Shown one piece after another: positions 7,333 through 13,456 of a DNA stretch of 14,910 nucleotides. The position numbers and the translations under genes were made by a program. Positions within the stretch are counted from its first letter, which is position 1. The number at the start of each line of letters is the position of its first letter. The stretch spans positions 1 through 14,910 of the forward strand of contig JBAXLO010000111.1 in the NCBI GenBank assembly GCA_037134755.1, written 5' to 3'. A model generated the notes under the pieces. That model worked only from the letters and a program-made list of their open reading frames with translations, made no database searches and was not told where the DNA came from. This DNA comes from JBAXLO01 sp037134755 (lineage in GTDB: Bacteria > Bacteroidota > Bacteroidia > Bacteroidales > JACABE01).

Positions 7333-8043
7333 TCAACATTTAATAGTTTTCCTTTTTTGTCCAAGTTTACCAGCCTTTCGCACCTTCTCAACATAATCAA
7401 TAATCGAAGGAATTTTACAAGCAGTTTTGCCCATGTCAACATTAACTTTGCCTATTATTTTTGCAACTTCTAAAGCATGTTCATGCAATGGCATAACATA
7501 GCAAGCTACTGATAATATATACTGATTCATAGTAAACCTAACTCTATCCGGTGACTTTGATAAATCATTTATAATAATTTTAAAGAGTTCTTTTATTAAT
7601 TCAAAATCCAATTCTTCGTCCAGTTTCACTGAAACAATTCCTGACAAAGTAGCCCATCCGGCAGAAGCAATGTTCTCTTTATCTGACTTAATCCATTCTA
7701 AAGCCAATTCTAATCCAAATTTGCTTTCGATAGCAACCCAGGGAACTGTATATTCACTCAAATATTTCCAGTAAGCTTTCTCAACCCACAATTGCAGCTG
7801 TTCTTTAGTCATTTTCGATCCATCTGCTATCAAACCTGCCATATACATAGCGTCCGAATTGCCGGTTGCATACAATTCTAAAGCTGTTGTATTATCAAAT
7901 TTATTTTTCTTTATTAGTTTTTTATAATCTTCTATTTTAGTACCATAAAATGGTTCTCTAGCCCCATGATTGTAAAGCACTTTCTTGGTTTGTTCGCTTC
8001 CATGTGTTTTTAAATACTCCATTATTTCGTTTGTTGTCATCAT
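7333..8043 (-). CDS. AlkD-like DNA alkylation repair family protein (HEAT-like repeats)
   Basis: A 236-residue all-helical protein of the family annotated as DNA alkylation repair enzyme. Recognisable parts are GAREPFYGTKIEDYKKL (27-43), PWVAIESKFG (101-110) and the conserved C-terminal half RFTMNQYILSV through VDMGKTACKIP to the tail GQKRKTIKC. AlkD glycosylases remove alkylated, positively charged bases using a Trp-x3-Asp pair; here the apparent equivalent is W102-V-A-I-E106, with Glu in place of Asp. This alignment was made by eye. The gene starts 3 bases after the stop of the DUF922-like gene, implying translational coupling. Glycosylase activity is uncertain; a DNA-binding non-enzymatic HEAT protein is possible. 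Confidence 0.82.
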   Translation of the reverse strand: MMTTNEIMEYLKTHGSEQTKKVLYNHGAREPFYGTKIEDYKKLIKKNKFDNTTALELYATGNSDAMYMAGLIADGSKMTKEQLQLWVEKAYWKYLSEYTVPWVAIESKFGLELALEWIKSDKENIASAGWATLSGIVSVKLDEELDFELIKELFKIIINDLSKSPDRVRFTMNQYILSVACYVMPLHEHALEVAKIIGKVNVDMGKTACKIPSIIDYVEKVRKAGKLGQKRKTIKC

Positions 8044-8046
8044 TAA

Positions 8047-8610
8047 TTATTTATTTACAACACTAACAATTGTATCGCTATATTGATCTAATTCACTTAA
8101 TTCAGTTGCTATTTTATCTATCCATTTTTTTTGCTGTGCCATATTCATCGAATGCTCTGTTTGAGTATCATACTTCTCTTGTTCGTCTTTTAAATCTTCA
8201 TTTATTTGCTTGTACATATCCGTTATTTCTTTTCTTATATTCTTAACTTTCAAAAAGTTTTTCTTCATTATTTTCTGTCGAAGTTTACGTGCATATACCT
8301 CACATAAATCAAAATGTCCTTTTTCGTGTTTAAATTCATAATCAGAATCTCCTGATAAAAAAGATTTTGATTTTGACAACACTGTTTCCACCACAAACAC
8401 GATATCACCATTCTCTTCTTTGGTGTATAAATAAATAAATGTATAAGCCATACCTGCATAACCTTTTTTGGCTTTCGCCTGAAAATCGCTTTTACTTAAC
8501 TCATAATCTGAACTCCAGATAAGAGTATCTTGCAACAATTTAGATTTGTTTTGCGAAAATCCCGTTAAGCTCAGTAAAGTTAAAATTATATAGATAAAAA
8601 CTTTTTGCAT
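8047..8610 (-). CDS. Exported DUF922-like putative zinc metallopeptidase
   Basis: A 187-residue protein with an N-terminal Sec signal peptide (hydrophobic residues 4-18, ending GFSQ), so periplasmic or surface-exposed. The middle contains H95-E-K-G-H99 in the context EFKHEKGHFDLCEVYARKLR, matching the HExxH zinc-protease-like signature of DUF922 proteins. A second conserved block, YDTQTEHSMNMAQQKKW (147-163), supplies H153 as a candidate third ligand. Between them is a lysine-rich, helical linker. Peptidase activity has, to my knowledge, not been shown for the family. First gene of the cluster with the AlkD-like and permease genes; a -7 promoter element lies about 65 bases upstream. Confidence 0.78.
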   Translation of the reverse strand: MQKVFIYIILTLLSLTGFSQNKSKLLQDTLIWSSDYELSKSDFQAKAKKGYAGMAYTFIYLYTKEENGDIVFVVETVLSKSKSFLSGDSDYEFKHEKGHFDLCEVYARKLRQKIMKKNFLKVKNIRKEITDMYKQINEDLKDEQEKYDTQTEHSMNMAQQKKWIDKIATELSELDQYSDTIVSVVNK

Positions 8611-8675
8611 TCTGTTATTTTTAATTATTGATGAAAGCCTTTTTATTAAATGTTTTTGTGTTTCAATTCCATCAA

Positions 8676-8683
8676 CAAAAATA
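8676..8683 (-). promoter_or_regulatory. -7 element for the DUF922-AlkD-permease cluster
   Basis: The minus strand reads TATTTTTG, matching TAnnTTTG. A TTG (plus-strand CAA 8706-8708) lies 22 bases upstream, slightly longer than the usual 19-21. Transcription would start about 60 bases before ATG 8610. Confidence 0.4.
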
Positions 8684-8734
8684 CATATTATTTTATCTTA
8701 TAATACAATTCATGAATATTTATTTTTGCAATAA

Positions 8735-9066
8735 TTTATTTCTTATTTTAATGATATAATAGAAAAATACTGTAAAAATTTTAATATCACAACAAAAAAC
8801 CATTTTTACCATTCTGGAGGCAATATTGAAAATGATAATACAGTAGATGAAGCATTGGTTTGCACTTTTAATTATGATAATATTAAAGAACATAAATACG
8901 GAATCAAGGAGAAATCAAATTTAGAACAATTAAATTTGCAATTGATGGATTTAATGTATTTTTAGAATCATTTAGCAAATATTCTGTCAATCTTTCTTTA
9001 TTGACAGCTAAATATCTATGTATTAACAAAGATATTGCGAATTTAGGAATTTTCTTAGATTTATAA
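8735..9066 (+). pseudogene. Frameshifted relic of an unidentified gene
   Basis: Two coding-like segments overlap in different frames. Frame one is open from 8735 to TAG 8963-8965 and includes FYHSGGNIENDNTVDEALVC and FNYDNIKEHKYGI. Near 8895-8905 a coding-like reading continues in a second frame with GEIKFRTIKFAIDGFNVFLE, then NLSLLTAKYLCINKDIANLG, to TAA 9064-9066. Joined by one frameshift they give about 110 residues without a start codon. Composition is that of a real protein, not AT-rich noise. No family was recognised. Decay of an old gene is the simplest reading; an assembly indel, or a frameshifted 5'-truncated gene, is possible. Confidence 0.5.
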
Positions 9067-9129
9067 TACCCCAAAACACTTACGTAGTTTTACCATTTTG
9101 TAACAACCTTAAAAAGAGACCAACTGATG

Positions 9130-9211
9130 AAATCCGTTAATCCCATTGAATGGGAATACGCCTTTTATACAAATCCGCTAATCCCATTGAGTAAGAATAC
9201 GTATTTTATAC
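9130..9211. repeat. Two 41-bp direct repeat units with internal palindrome
   Basis: AAATCCG[TC]TAATCCCATTGA begins at 9130 and again at 9171; the following AAATC at 9212 starts a diverged third unit, so the period is exactly 41. Each unit ends TTTTATAC. Unit one contains the near-perfect palindrome TCCCATTGAATGGGA (9141-9155); in unit two its right arm has decayed (TCCCATTGAGTAAGA). Confidence 0.7.
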
Positions 9212-9358
9212 AAATCTTTTTAAAACTTTCCTTGGATAGACTATTCAAGGAATCTTTTTTAAAGATTTCATAAATATAGATCGTTTATACGATTTTTTTT
9301 AAAAGATTGTGTAAGGATACGTATATTCAAACAATCTTTTAAAAAGATTTGTATAAAT
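9204..9358. repeat. 155-bp nested inverted-repeat element, MITE-like or structured RNA
   Basis: The ends 9205-9225 and 9337-9357 are perfect 21-bp inverted repeats (left end begins TTTATACAAATC). Inside are further self-complementary segments: a 25-base palindrome at 9228-9252 (TTCCTTGGATAG, central A, CTATTCAAGGAA); AATCTTT-TTT-AAAGATT at 9251-9267; ATCGT-TTAT-ACGAT at 9280-9293 followed by T8; and AAAAGATTGT (9301-9310) with ACAATCTTTT (9331-9340). The terminal motif TTTTATACAAATC is shared with the adjacent 41-bp repeats. No coding capacity. No target-site duplication was identified. Confidence 0.55.
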
Positions 9359-9581
9359 GGAGCATAATTGAAGAATCCTTTCTACAGATTTGTAAAAACG
9401 TTGTATAATCTGTTATTTATATAAAATAAAGTTTTAAATACATCTTATCCTTTCTTAATTTATTTTACTCATATACGTTTTCATACTTCGCACAGAAATA
9501 TAAATATACTCAAAAAAAATAAATTTATACACTTTATAAAATAAATAAAAAAGAAAGCAAAAATTCTAATAATAAAAGAAA

Positions 9582-9611
9582 TTGTGCTAACAAGATTATG
9601 TTGTATCTTTG
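9582..9611 (+). promoter_or_regulatory. Strong Bacteroidota-type promoter
   Basis: TTG (9582-9584), exactly 19 bases, then TATCTTTG (9604-9611) reproduces the Bacteroidota -33/-7 arrangement (TTG-N19-TAnnTTTG) without mismatch. It is the best promoter in the window. Transcription would start near 9615-9618 and run into the folded segment 9632-9693, then nusB at 9851. Confidence 0.65.
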
Positions 9612-9693
9612 CAGAAAGTTTTCAAAAACAAGGGAATGGGAAAGACTCCCACAATCCCAACAATCCTCTTATTATTAAGAGGCTTAGCTAAGC
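9612..9693 (+). ncRNA. Candidate structured leader or small RNA upstream of nusB
   Basis: Directly after the strong promoter come three compact foldings. First, a two-tier hairpin with GGGA (9632-9635) pairing TCCC (9655-9658) and TGGGA (9637-9641) pairing TCCCA (9647-9651) around AAGAC. Second, CCTCTTA (9665-9671) / TAAGAGG (9676-9682) with a TTAT loop. Third, the 12-bp palindrome GCTTAGCTAAGC (9682-9693). No T-tract follows, so it looks more like a leader than a terminated small RNA. It matches no RNA family I can name. The end coordinate is that of the last visible structure. Confidence 0.35.
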
Positions 9694-9715
9694 TTATTGA
9701 ACTTTGCTTTAGTAC

Positions 9716-9750
9716 AATTCATAATTCATAATTCACAATTCATAATTCAT
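9716..9750. repeat. 7-bp microsatellite AATTCAT, five units
   Basis: Five head-to-tail units start at 9716, 9723, 9730, 9737 and 9744; the third is AATTCAC, the others AATTCAT. It sits in the nusB leader between the two promoter candidates, where slippage would alter spacing but no coding frame. Confidence 0.85.
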
Positions 9751-9796
9751 TAACTCTTATTCTGCATTTTTTATTAGTTTAAATCATTTAAATTAG

Positions 9797-9804
9797 TAAT
9801 TTTG
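9797..9804 (+). promoter_or_regulatory. -7 element immediately upstream of nusB
   Basis: TAATTTTG matches TAnnTTTG, 46 bases before ATG 9851. No exact TTG lies at 19-21 bases upstream, so this is a weaker candidate than the promoter at 9582-9611. Confidence 0.35.
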
Positions 9805-9850
9805 CACTTTGAAATCGTTTGAAAGTTACTGCAAATAAGTAATCATAAAT

Positions 9851-10840
9851 ATGCTTAGTAGAAGAATTTTAAGAACAAAAGTGTTGCAAGCTTTATATGC
9901 ATTTTTCCAATCAGAAGACGAACAGATAGATGTTGCAGAAAAGAATTTATTAAAAAGTATTGACAGTCTCTACGACCTATATATTTATCAGCTATCAATA
10001 ATATTAGAATTAGTTGATTTTATAAAACAACGTCAAGAAGAAAATAAATTAAAACACTTACCTTCGGATGAGGACTTAAATCCAAACACAAAATTTGTTG
10101 ACAACAGATTTGTCAAACAGCTCTATGACAACAAATATTTTAAGTTAAAATACAACCAACTTAACATAAATTGGAGTGACGAACAGGATATGTTCAGGCA
10201 ATTATATAATGTCATAAAAGAAAGCAAAACTTATGAAAAGTACGCCCGTTCTTTTGATAATTATCCATATGAATCCGACAAGAAATTCATTTTAAATATT
10301 TTTAGAAAATACATTTTAGATAGCGAAGCTATTTATAATTATTTTGAAGACAAAAACATACATTGGGGCGAAGATTTCTACGATGTAGCATTAATGGTGG
10401 TAAAAACTATCGAAGATTTTAAGCCAGAAACTACAGAAGATTATCCACTTCCTGAATTATTTAACACTGATGGAATTATTAATCCTTCGGATGATCTTAT
10501 TTTTGTAAAACAATTATTCAGGAAAACAATCATTCACAGTAAGGAATTCGAAAACTTGATAGGTAAAAAAGCTAAAAACTGGGAAACCGATAGAATAGCT
10601 GTAATTGATATGATTATTTTAAAAATGGGACTAACAGAAATCATAGAATTTCCTGACATCCCTGTTAAGGTGTCGATGAACGAATATATCGACATTTCAA
10701 AAGATTTTAGCACCGAAAAAAGCAGATCTTTCATTAACGGTGTTCTTGATAAAATCACAAAAGACCTTAATAAGAGTCACAAAATAAATAAAATTAATTT
10801 ATATTTTGATCAAGAACAAGATAAATTTACAACAGAATAA
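9851..10840 (+). CDS. nusB: Transcription antitermination protein NusB, long Bacteroidota form
   Basis: NusB, with NusE (S10), binds boxA RNA and supports antitermination of rRNA transcription. At 329 residues it is about twice the length of E. coli NusB, as is usual in Bacteroidota, where the conserved NusB fold sits at the C-terminus. The start MLSRRILRTKVLQALYAF resembles the NusB first helix. The C-terminal core is clear: DRIAVIDMIILKMGLTEI (about residue 247 on), FPDIPVKVSMNEYIDISKDF, and FINGVLDKI (~295-303). A charged tail follows. It starts the operon with the DUF1573 lipoprotein (12 bases) and yajC, an order typical of this phylum. The start region is A-rich with no Shine-Dalgarno sequence. 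Confidence 0.92.
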   Translation: MLSRRILRTKVLQALYAFFQSEDEQIDVAEKNLLKSIDSLYDLYIYQLSIILELVDFIKQRQEENKLKHLPSDEDLNPNTKFVDNRFVKQLYDNKYFKLKYNQLNINWSDEQDMFRQLYNVIKESKTYEKYARSFDNYPYESDKKFILNIFRKYILDSEAIYNYFEDKNIHWGEDFYDVALMVVKTIEDFKPETTEDYPLPELFNTDGIINPSDDLIFVKQLFRKTIIHSKEFENLIGKKAKNWETDRIAVIDMIILKMGLTEIIEFPDIPVKVSMNEYIDISKDFSTEKSRSFINGVLDKITKDLNKSHKINKINLYFDQEQDKFTTE

Positions 10841-10852
10841 AACAATAATAAA

Positions 10853-11314
10853 ATGAAGAATAAAATCACATTAGTCATCTGTATTGTGTTCTTAATTTTT
10901 ACAGCTTGTAATAACAATAGCAATAAATTATCAACTGACTTAGTATCTAATCCAAATTCAGCTTCCGGAACCGGAAATATTGGAGATTTACCTAAGTTTA
11001 AATTTGAAACAGATTTGCATGACTTTGGTAAAGCTATTGAAGGAGAAAAACTCTCCTATAGTTTTAAATTTAAAAATATTGGAAAAACAGACTTAGTTAT
11101 TGCAAGTGCAACTGCATCATGCGGATGTACAGTCCCTGAATTTCCAAAAGAACCTATACATCCTGATAAAGATGGAGTAATTACAGTTACTTTTAACACA
11201 GCAGGTAAAACAGGATTTCAACATAAAACAATAACAATAGTTGCAAATACACAACCAAGTAATTATGTACTCAACATAAAAGCTATGGTTACATCACCGG
11301 AAAACAACAAATAA
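10853..11314 (+). CDS. DUF1573-domain lipoprotein
   Basis: A 153-residue exported lipoprotein: signal peptide 1-18 with lipobox F-T-A-C19, then an Asn/Ser-rich linker to ~47. The rest is one DUF1573 domain, an immunoglobulin-like beta-sandwich: FKFETDLHDFGKAIEGE (49-65), YSFKFKNIGKTDLVI, the family signature SCGCT (89-93), and TVTFNTAGKTG (111-121). The biochemical role of DUF1573 is not established. It lies between nusB and yajC, its usual place in Bacteroidota, and is probably transcribed with both. Confidence 0.9.
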   Translation: MKNKITLVICIVFLIFTACNNNSNKLSTDLVSNPNSASGTGNIGDLPKFKFETDLHDFGKAIEGEKLSYSFKFKNIGKTDLVIASATASCGCTVPEFPKEPIHPDKDGVITVTFNTAGKTGFQHKTITIVANTQPSNYVLNIKAMVTSPENNK

Positions 11315-11333
11315 TCATTAATAAATAATTAAA

Positions 11334-11669
11334 ATGAACACTTTTTTAAATGTAATTTTAATGTCTCCTCAAGCTGATGCTAAAGGTGGAGGCAATCCTT
11401 ATCAATCTATTTTCTTTTTAGTAGCAATTTTTGGTATTTTCTACTTCTTTATGATTCGTCCACAAATGAAGAAAACTAAAGAACAAAAGAAATTCAGAGA
11501 AAACTTACAAAAGGGACAAAAGATTGTTACCATTGGTGGAATTCATGGTAAAATCCTCGAAATGCAAGACACGACAGTTATTATTGAAGTTGAAGGACAG
11601 AACCGTCTTAAGATGGAGAAATCAGCAATTTCAATTGATAATTCTTCTCAACTTACAGAAAATAAATAA
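11334..11669 (+). CDS. yajC: Preprotein translocase accessory subunit YajC
   Basis: YajC associates with SecDF and the SecYEG translocon. The 111-residue protein has one membrane helix (about 24-41, ending YFFMIRPQ), the basic stretch MKKTKEQKKFRENLQKG typical of the family, and the conserved G-x-x-I-V-T-I-G-G-I-H-G-K-I segment (61-74). Length matches the usual 100-115. It is the third gene of the nusB operon, which is closed by two consecutive intrinsic terminators. secDF is not in the window. Confidence 0.95.
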   Translation: MNTFLNVILMSPQADAKGGGNPYQSIFFLVAIFGIFYFFMIRPQMKKTKEQKKFRENLQKGQKIVTIGGIHGKILEMQDTTVIIEVEGQNRLKMEKSAISIDNSSQLTENK

Positions 11670-11674
11670 ATCTT

Positions 11675-11705
11675 ATGCAAAATTAATTTTGCATTTGTTT
11701 TTTTT
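11675..11705 (+). terminator. Intrinsic terminator after yajC (first of two)
   Basis: ATGCAAAATTAATTTTGCAT (11675-11694) is a perfect 20-bp palindrome, followed by TTG and then eight T (11698-11705). It lies 5 bases after the yajC stop. Confidence 0.8.
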
Positions 11706-11711
11706 ATAATT

Positions 11712-11749
11712 TTAAATCTCAATCTAAAAAAGATTGAGATTTAATTTTT
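11712..11749 (+). terminator. Second intrinsic terminator between yajC and ybbR
   Basis: TTAAATCTCAATCT (11712-11725) pairs perfectly with AGATTGAGATTTAA (11731-11744) around five A, followed by TTTTT (11745-11749). It ends 13 bases before the predicted ybbR start, so it could also shape the ybbR leader. Confidence 0.82.
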
Positions 11750-11762
11750 ATACTAAATAATA

Positions 11763-12764
11763 TTGGAAACAGATTTTAAAACTAGCTCCGAAAGATCTTT
11801 AGAGAATAGAGAGATTAAGAACAAAAAGAAGTTCATGGCGATCTCACTTTGCATCTTAATTTCAATTTCTTTATGGTTATTAATTAAATTTTCTGAAGAT
11901 TATCAGTTTCCTATTCAAATTTCGTTATCCTTTACTAATATACCTCCCGACAGGATATTAATTGATAAAGATACTATTATCATAACAGCAAGTATGAAAA
12001 CGCAAGGGATTAATGCCCTGTATTATCATTTCTTTGATAAAAAAGATATTATTAAAATTGATTATTCTTTGATTAAGAATAAAGAAAACACCAATAAAAC
12101 AACTATTCAAATCAACTCCTCTCAACTGCTTAAAATTATTGATAAGCAATTTGATTACAAGCATGAAATCACATCTCTTTCTCCTGAAAATATTTCTTTA
12201 AGTTTCGAAAAGACCTATTTTAAAGTTGTTCCAATAAAACTAAATACTCAACTTCAATTTGAAGATCAGTTTATGATGTATGATACAATTAAATTTACAC
12301 CTAATAAAGTTTGTATCTCCGGGACTGAAAAGATGCTTAAAAGCATTGATCATTTAACAACTGAGCCTATTGTATTAAATAATCTTAATGCAAACCAAAG
12401 TATTTATGTTTCGTTAGCTAATACTGAAAAGGAATCTGATTTAAAACTATTTGTTGATAAGATAAAAGTGAATATTGCTGTTGAAAAGTTTACAGAGTCG
12501 AGTATTGAAGTTCCTGTTATTATTTCAAATGGAAATAATAAAATTAAATTAAAATTGTTTCCCGATAAAGTTAAGATTACCTATATGGTAGCTTTAAAAG
12601 ACTTTAAAAAGATAAATAAAGATTTATTTGACGTGGAAGTCAATGGGAGCATTGGAAAATCAGATGAAAATAATAAACTTAAAGTTGAATTAGTTAAAAG
12701 CCCGGCATTTATTAAGGTAACTAAAGTTTATCCTGATAATGTTGAATATATTATTTTTAAATAA
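11763..12764 (+). CDS. YbbR-like domain membrane protein
   Basis: A 333-residue, single-pass protein: a basic N-terminus (NREIKNKKKF), a membrane helix at ~25-42 (MAISLCILISISLWLLIKF) and a large extracytoplasmic part with YbbR-like repeats, for example SLSFEKTYFKVVPIKLNTQL followed by PNKVCISGTEKML. YbbR relatives regulate diadenylate cyclase CdaA in Firmicutes; in Bacteroidota the homologue stands next to coaE, as here, and its role is less clear. The start is TTG 11763: an in-frame TAA lies at 11754-11756 and the first ATG, at 11835, would begin inside the membrane anchor without its basic flank. coaE begins 10 bases after the stop, so the two form one unit. Confidence 0.82.
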   Translation: METDFKTSSERSLENREIKNKKKFMAISLCILISISLWLLIKFSEDYQFPIQISLSFTNIPPDRILIDKDTIIITASMKTQGINALYYHFFDKKDIIKIDYSLIKNKENTNKTTIQINSSQLLKIIDKQFDYKHEITSLSPENISLSFEKTYFKVVPIKLNTQLQFEDQFMMYDTIKFTPNKVCISGTEKMLKSIDHLTTEPIVLNNLNANQSIYVSLANTEKESDLKLFVDKIKVNIAVEKFTESSIEVPVIISNGNNKIKLKLFPDKVKITYMVALKDFKKINKDLFDVEVNGSIGKSDENNKLKVELVKSPAFIKVTKVYPDNVEYIIFK

Positions 12765-12774
12765 TTGAATTGCT

Positions 12775-13356
12775 ATGCTAAAAATAGGATTAACAGGTAA
12801 TATTGGAAGTGGAAAATCAATTTGTTCCAGAATATTTTCGTTATTAGGTGTGCCTGTTTATAATGCAGATGTTGAAGCAAAGAAATTATATTTTAATTCT
12901 AAAATTAAAGATAAAGTAATTCAGATTTTTGGCAAAGAAATATTAACGGCTAATGAGATAGATAAAATAAAATTATCTAAAATAGTTTTCAATGATTCGG
13001 CTGCTTTGGAGGCGTTAAACAGTATAATTCATCCTGAAGTTAAAAATGATTTTGATAATTGGATAAATAAGCAAAATGCTGACATCCCTTACATTATACA
13101 AGAAGCTGCTATAATTTATGAAAGCGATTTTGATAAATATTTTGATAAAATAATTGTTGTTACTGCACCTCTGGATATACGAATAGCGAGAATTACAAAA
13201 AGGGATCAACTTAATGAAATCGATATAATAAATAGGATTAATAAACAGATGCCTGACGATATTAAATCAAAGAAAGCTGATTATTTGATTAATAATTCAG
13301 GTGTAGAATTGGTAATTCCTCAAATAATAAATATCCACATTTCTATTTTACAATAA
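12775..13356 (+). CDS. coaE: Dephospho-CoA kinase
   Basis: It catalyses the last step of coenzyme A synthesis, ATP-dependent 3'-phosphorylation of dephospho-CoA. The 193-residue protein has the Walker A loop GNIGSGKS (8-15), the catalytic-region acid D32 in VYNADVEAKKL, IIHPEV (84-89), the strand-loop IIQEAAIIYESDFDKYFD (107-124) and VVTAP (128-132), and the lid segment RIARITKRDQ (136-145). The end matches the family's ADYLINNSG motif (168-176). Length is normal. It follows the YbbR-like gene by 10 bases; no clear terminator was seen after it. Confidence 0.95.
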   Translation: MLKIGLTGNIGSGKSICSRIFSLLGVPVYNADVEAKKLYFNSKIKDKVIQIFGKEILTANEIDKIKLSKIVFNDSAALEALNSIIHPEVKNDFDNWINKQNADIPYIIQEAAIIYESDFDKYFDKIIVVTAPLDIRIARITKRDQLNEIDIINRINKQMPDDIKSKKADYLINNSGVELVIPQIINIHISILQ

Positions 13357-13456
13357 AAATAAGTTTCAATAAAGTCATAATAATTAAGTTTTTGCTATTC
13401 TTAGAGTTCTCAAACAAATTTCAAATCCCCTAATCAGCACCCAAAAATATTTCTTT

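Larger units (their letters stand above)
8611..9850. other. 1.2-kb non-coding interval with relic, repeats and promoters
   Basis: Contents in order: leader of the minus-strand cluster (8611-8690); frameshifted gene relic (8735-9066); 41-bp repeat pair (9130-9211); nested inverted-repeat element (9204-9358); an AT-rich stretch with nothing recognised (9361-9580); a strong promoter and folded segment (9582-9693); a 7-bp microsatellite (9716-9750); and a -7 element before nusB (9797-9804). No intact gene was found on either strand. Confidence 0.65.

Noticed and set aside
9630..9693. Possible cobalamin riboswitch
   Set aside because: The AAGGGAA...CCC nested hairpin resembles part of the cobalamin aptamer, but the UGnAA loop, the CUGU segment and the B12 box are missing, and the downstream genes have no B12 role.
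13357..13456. Terminator between convergent coaE and the oxidoreductase gene
   Set aside because: No stem followed by a T-tract of convincing strength was found in these 100 bases.
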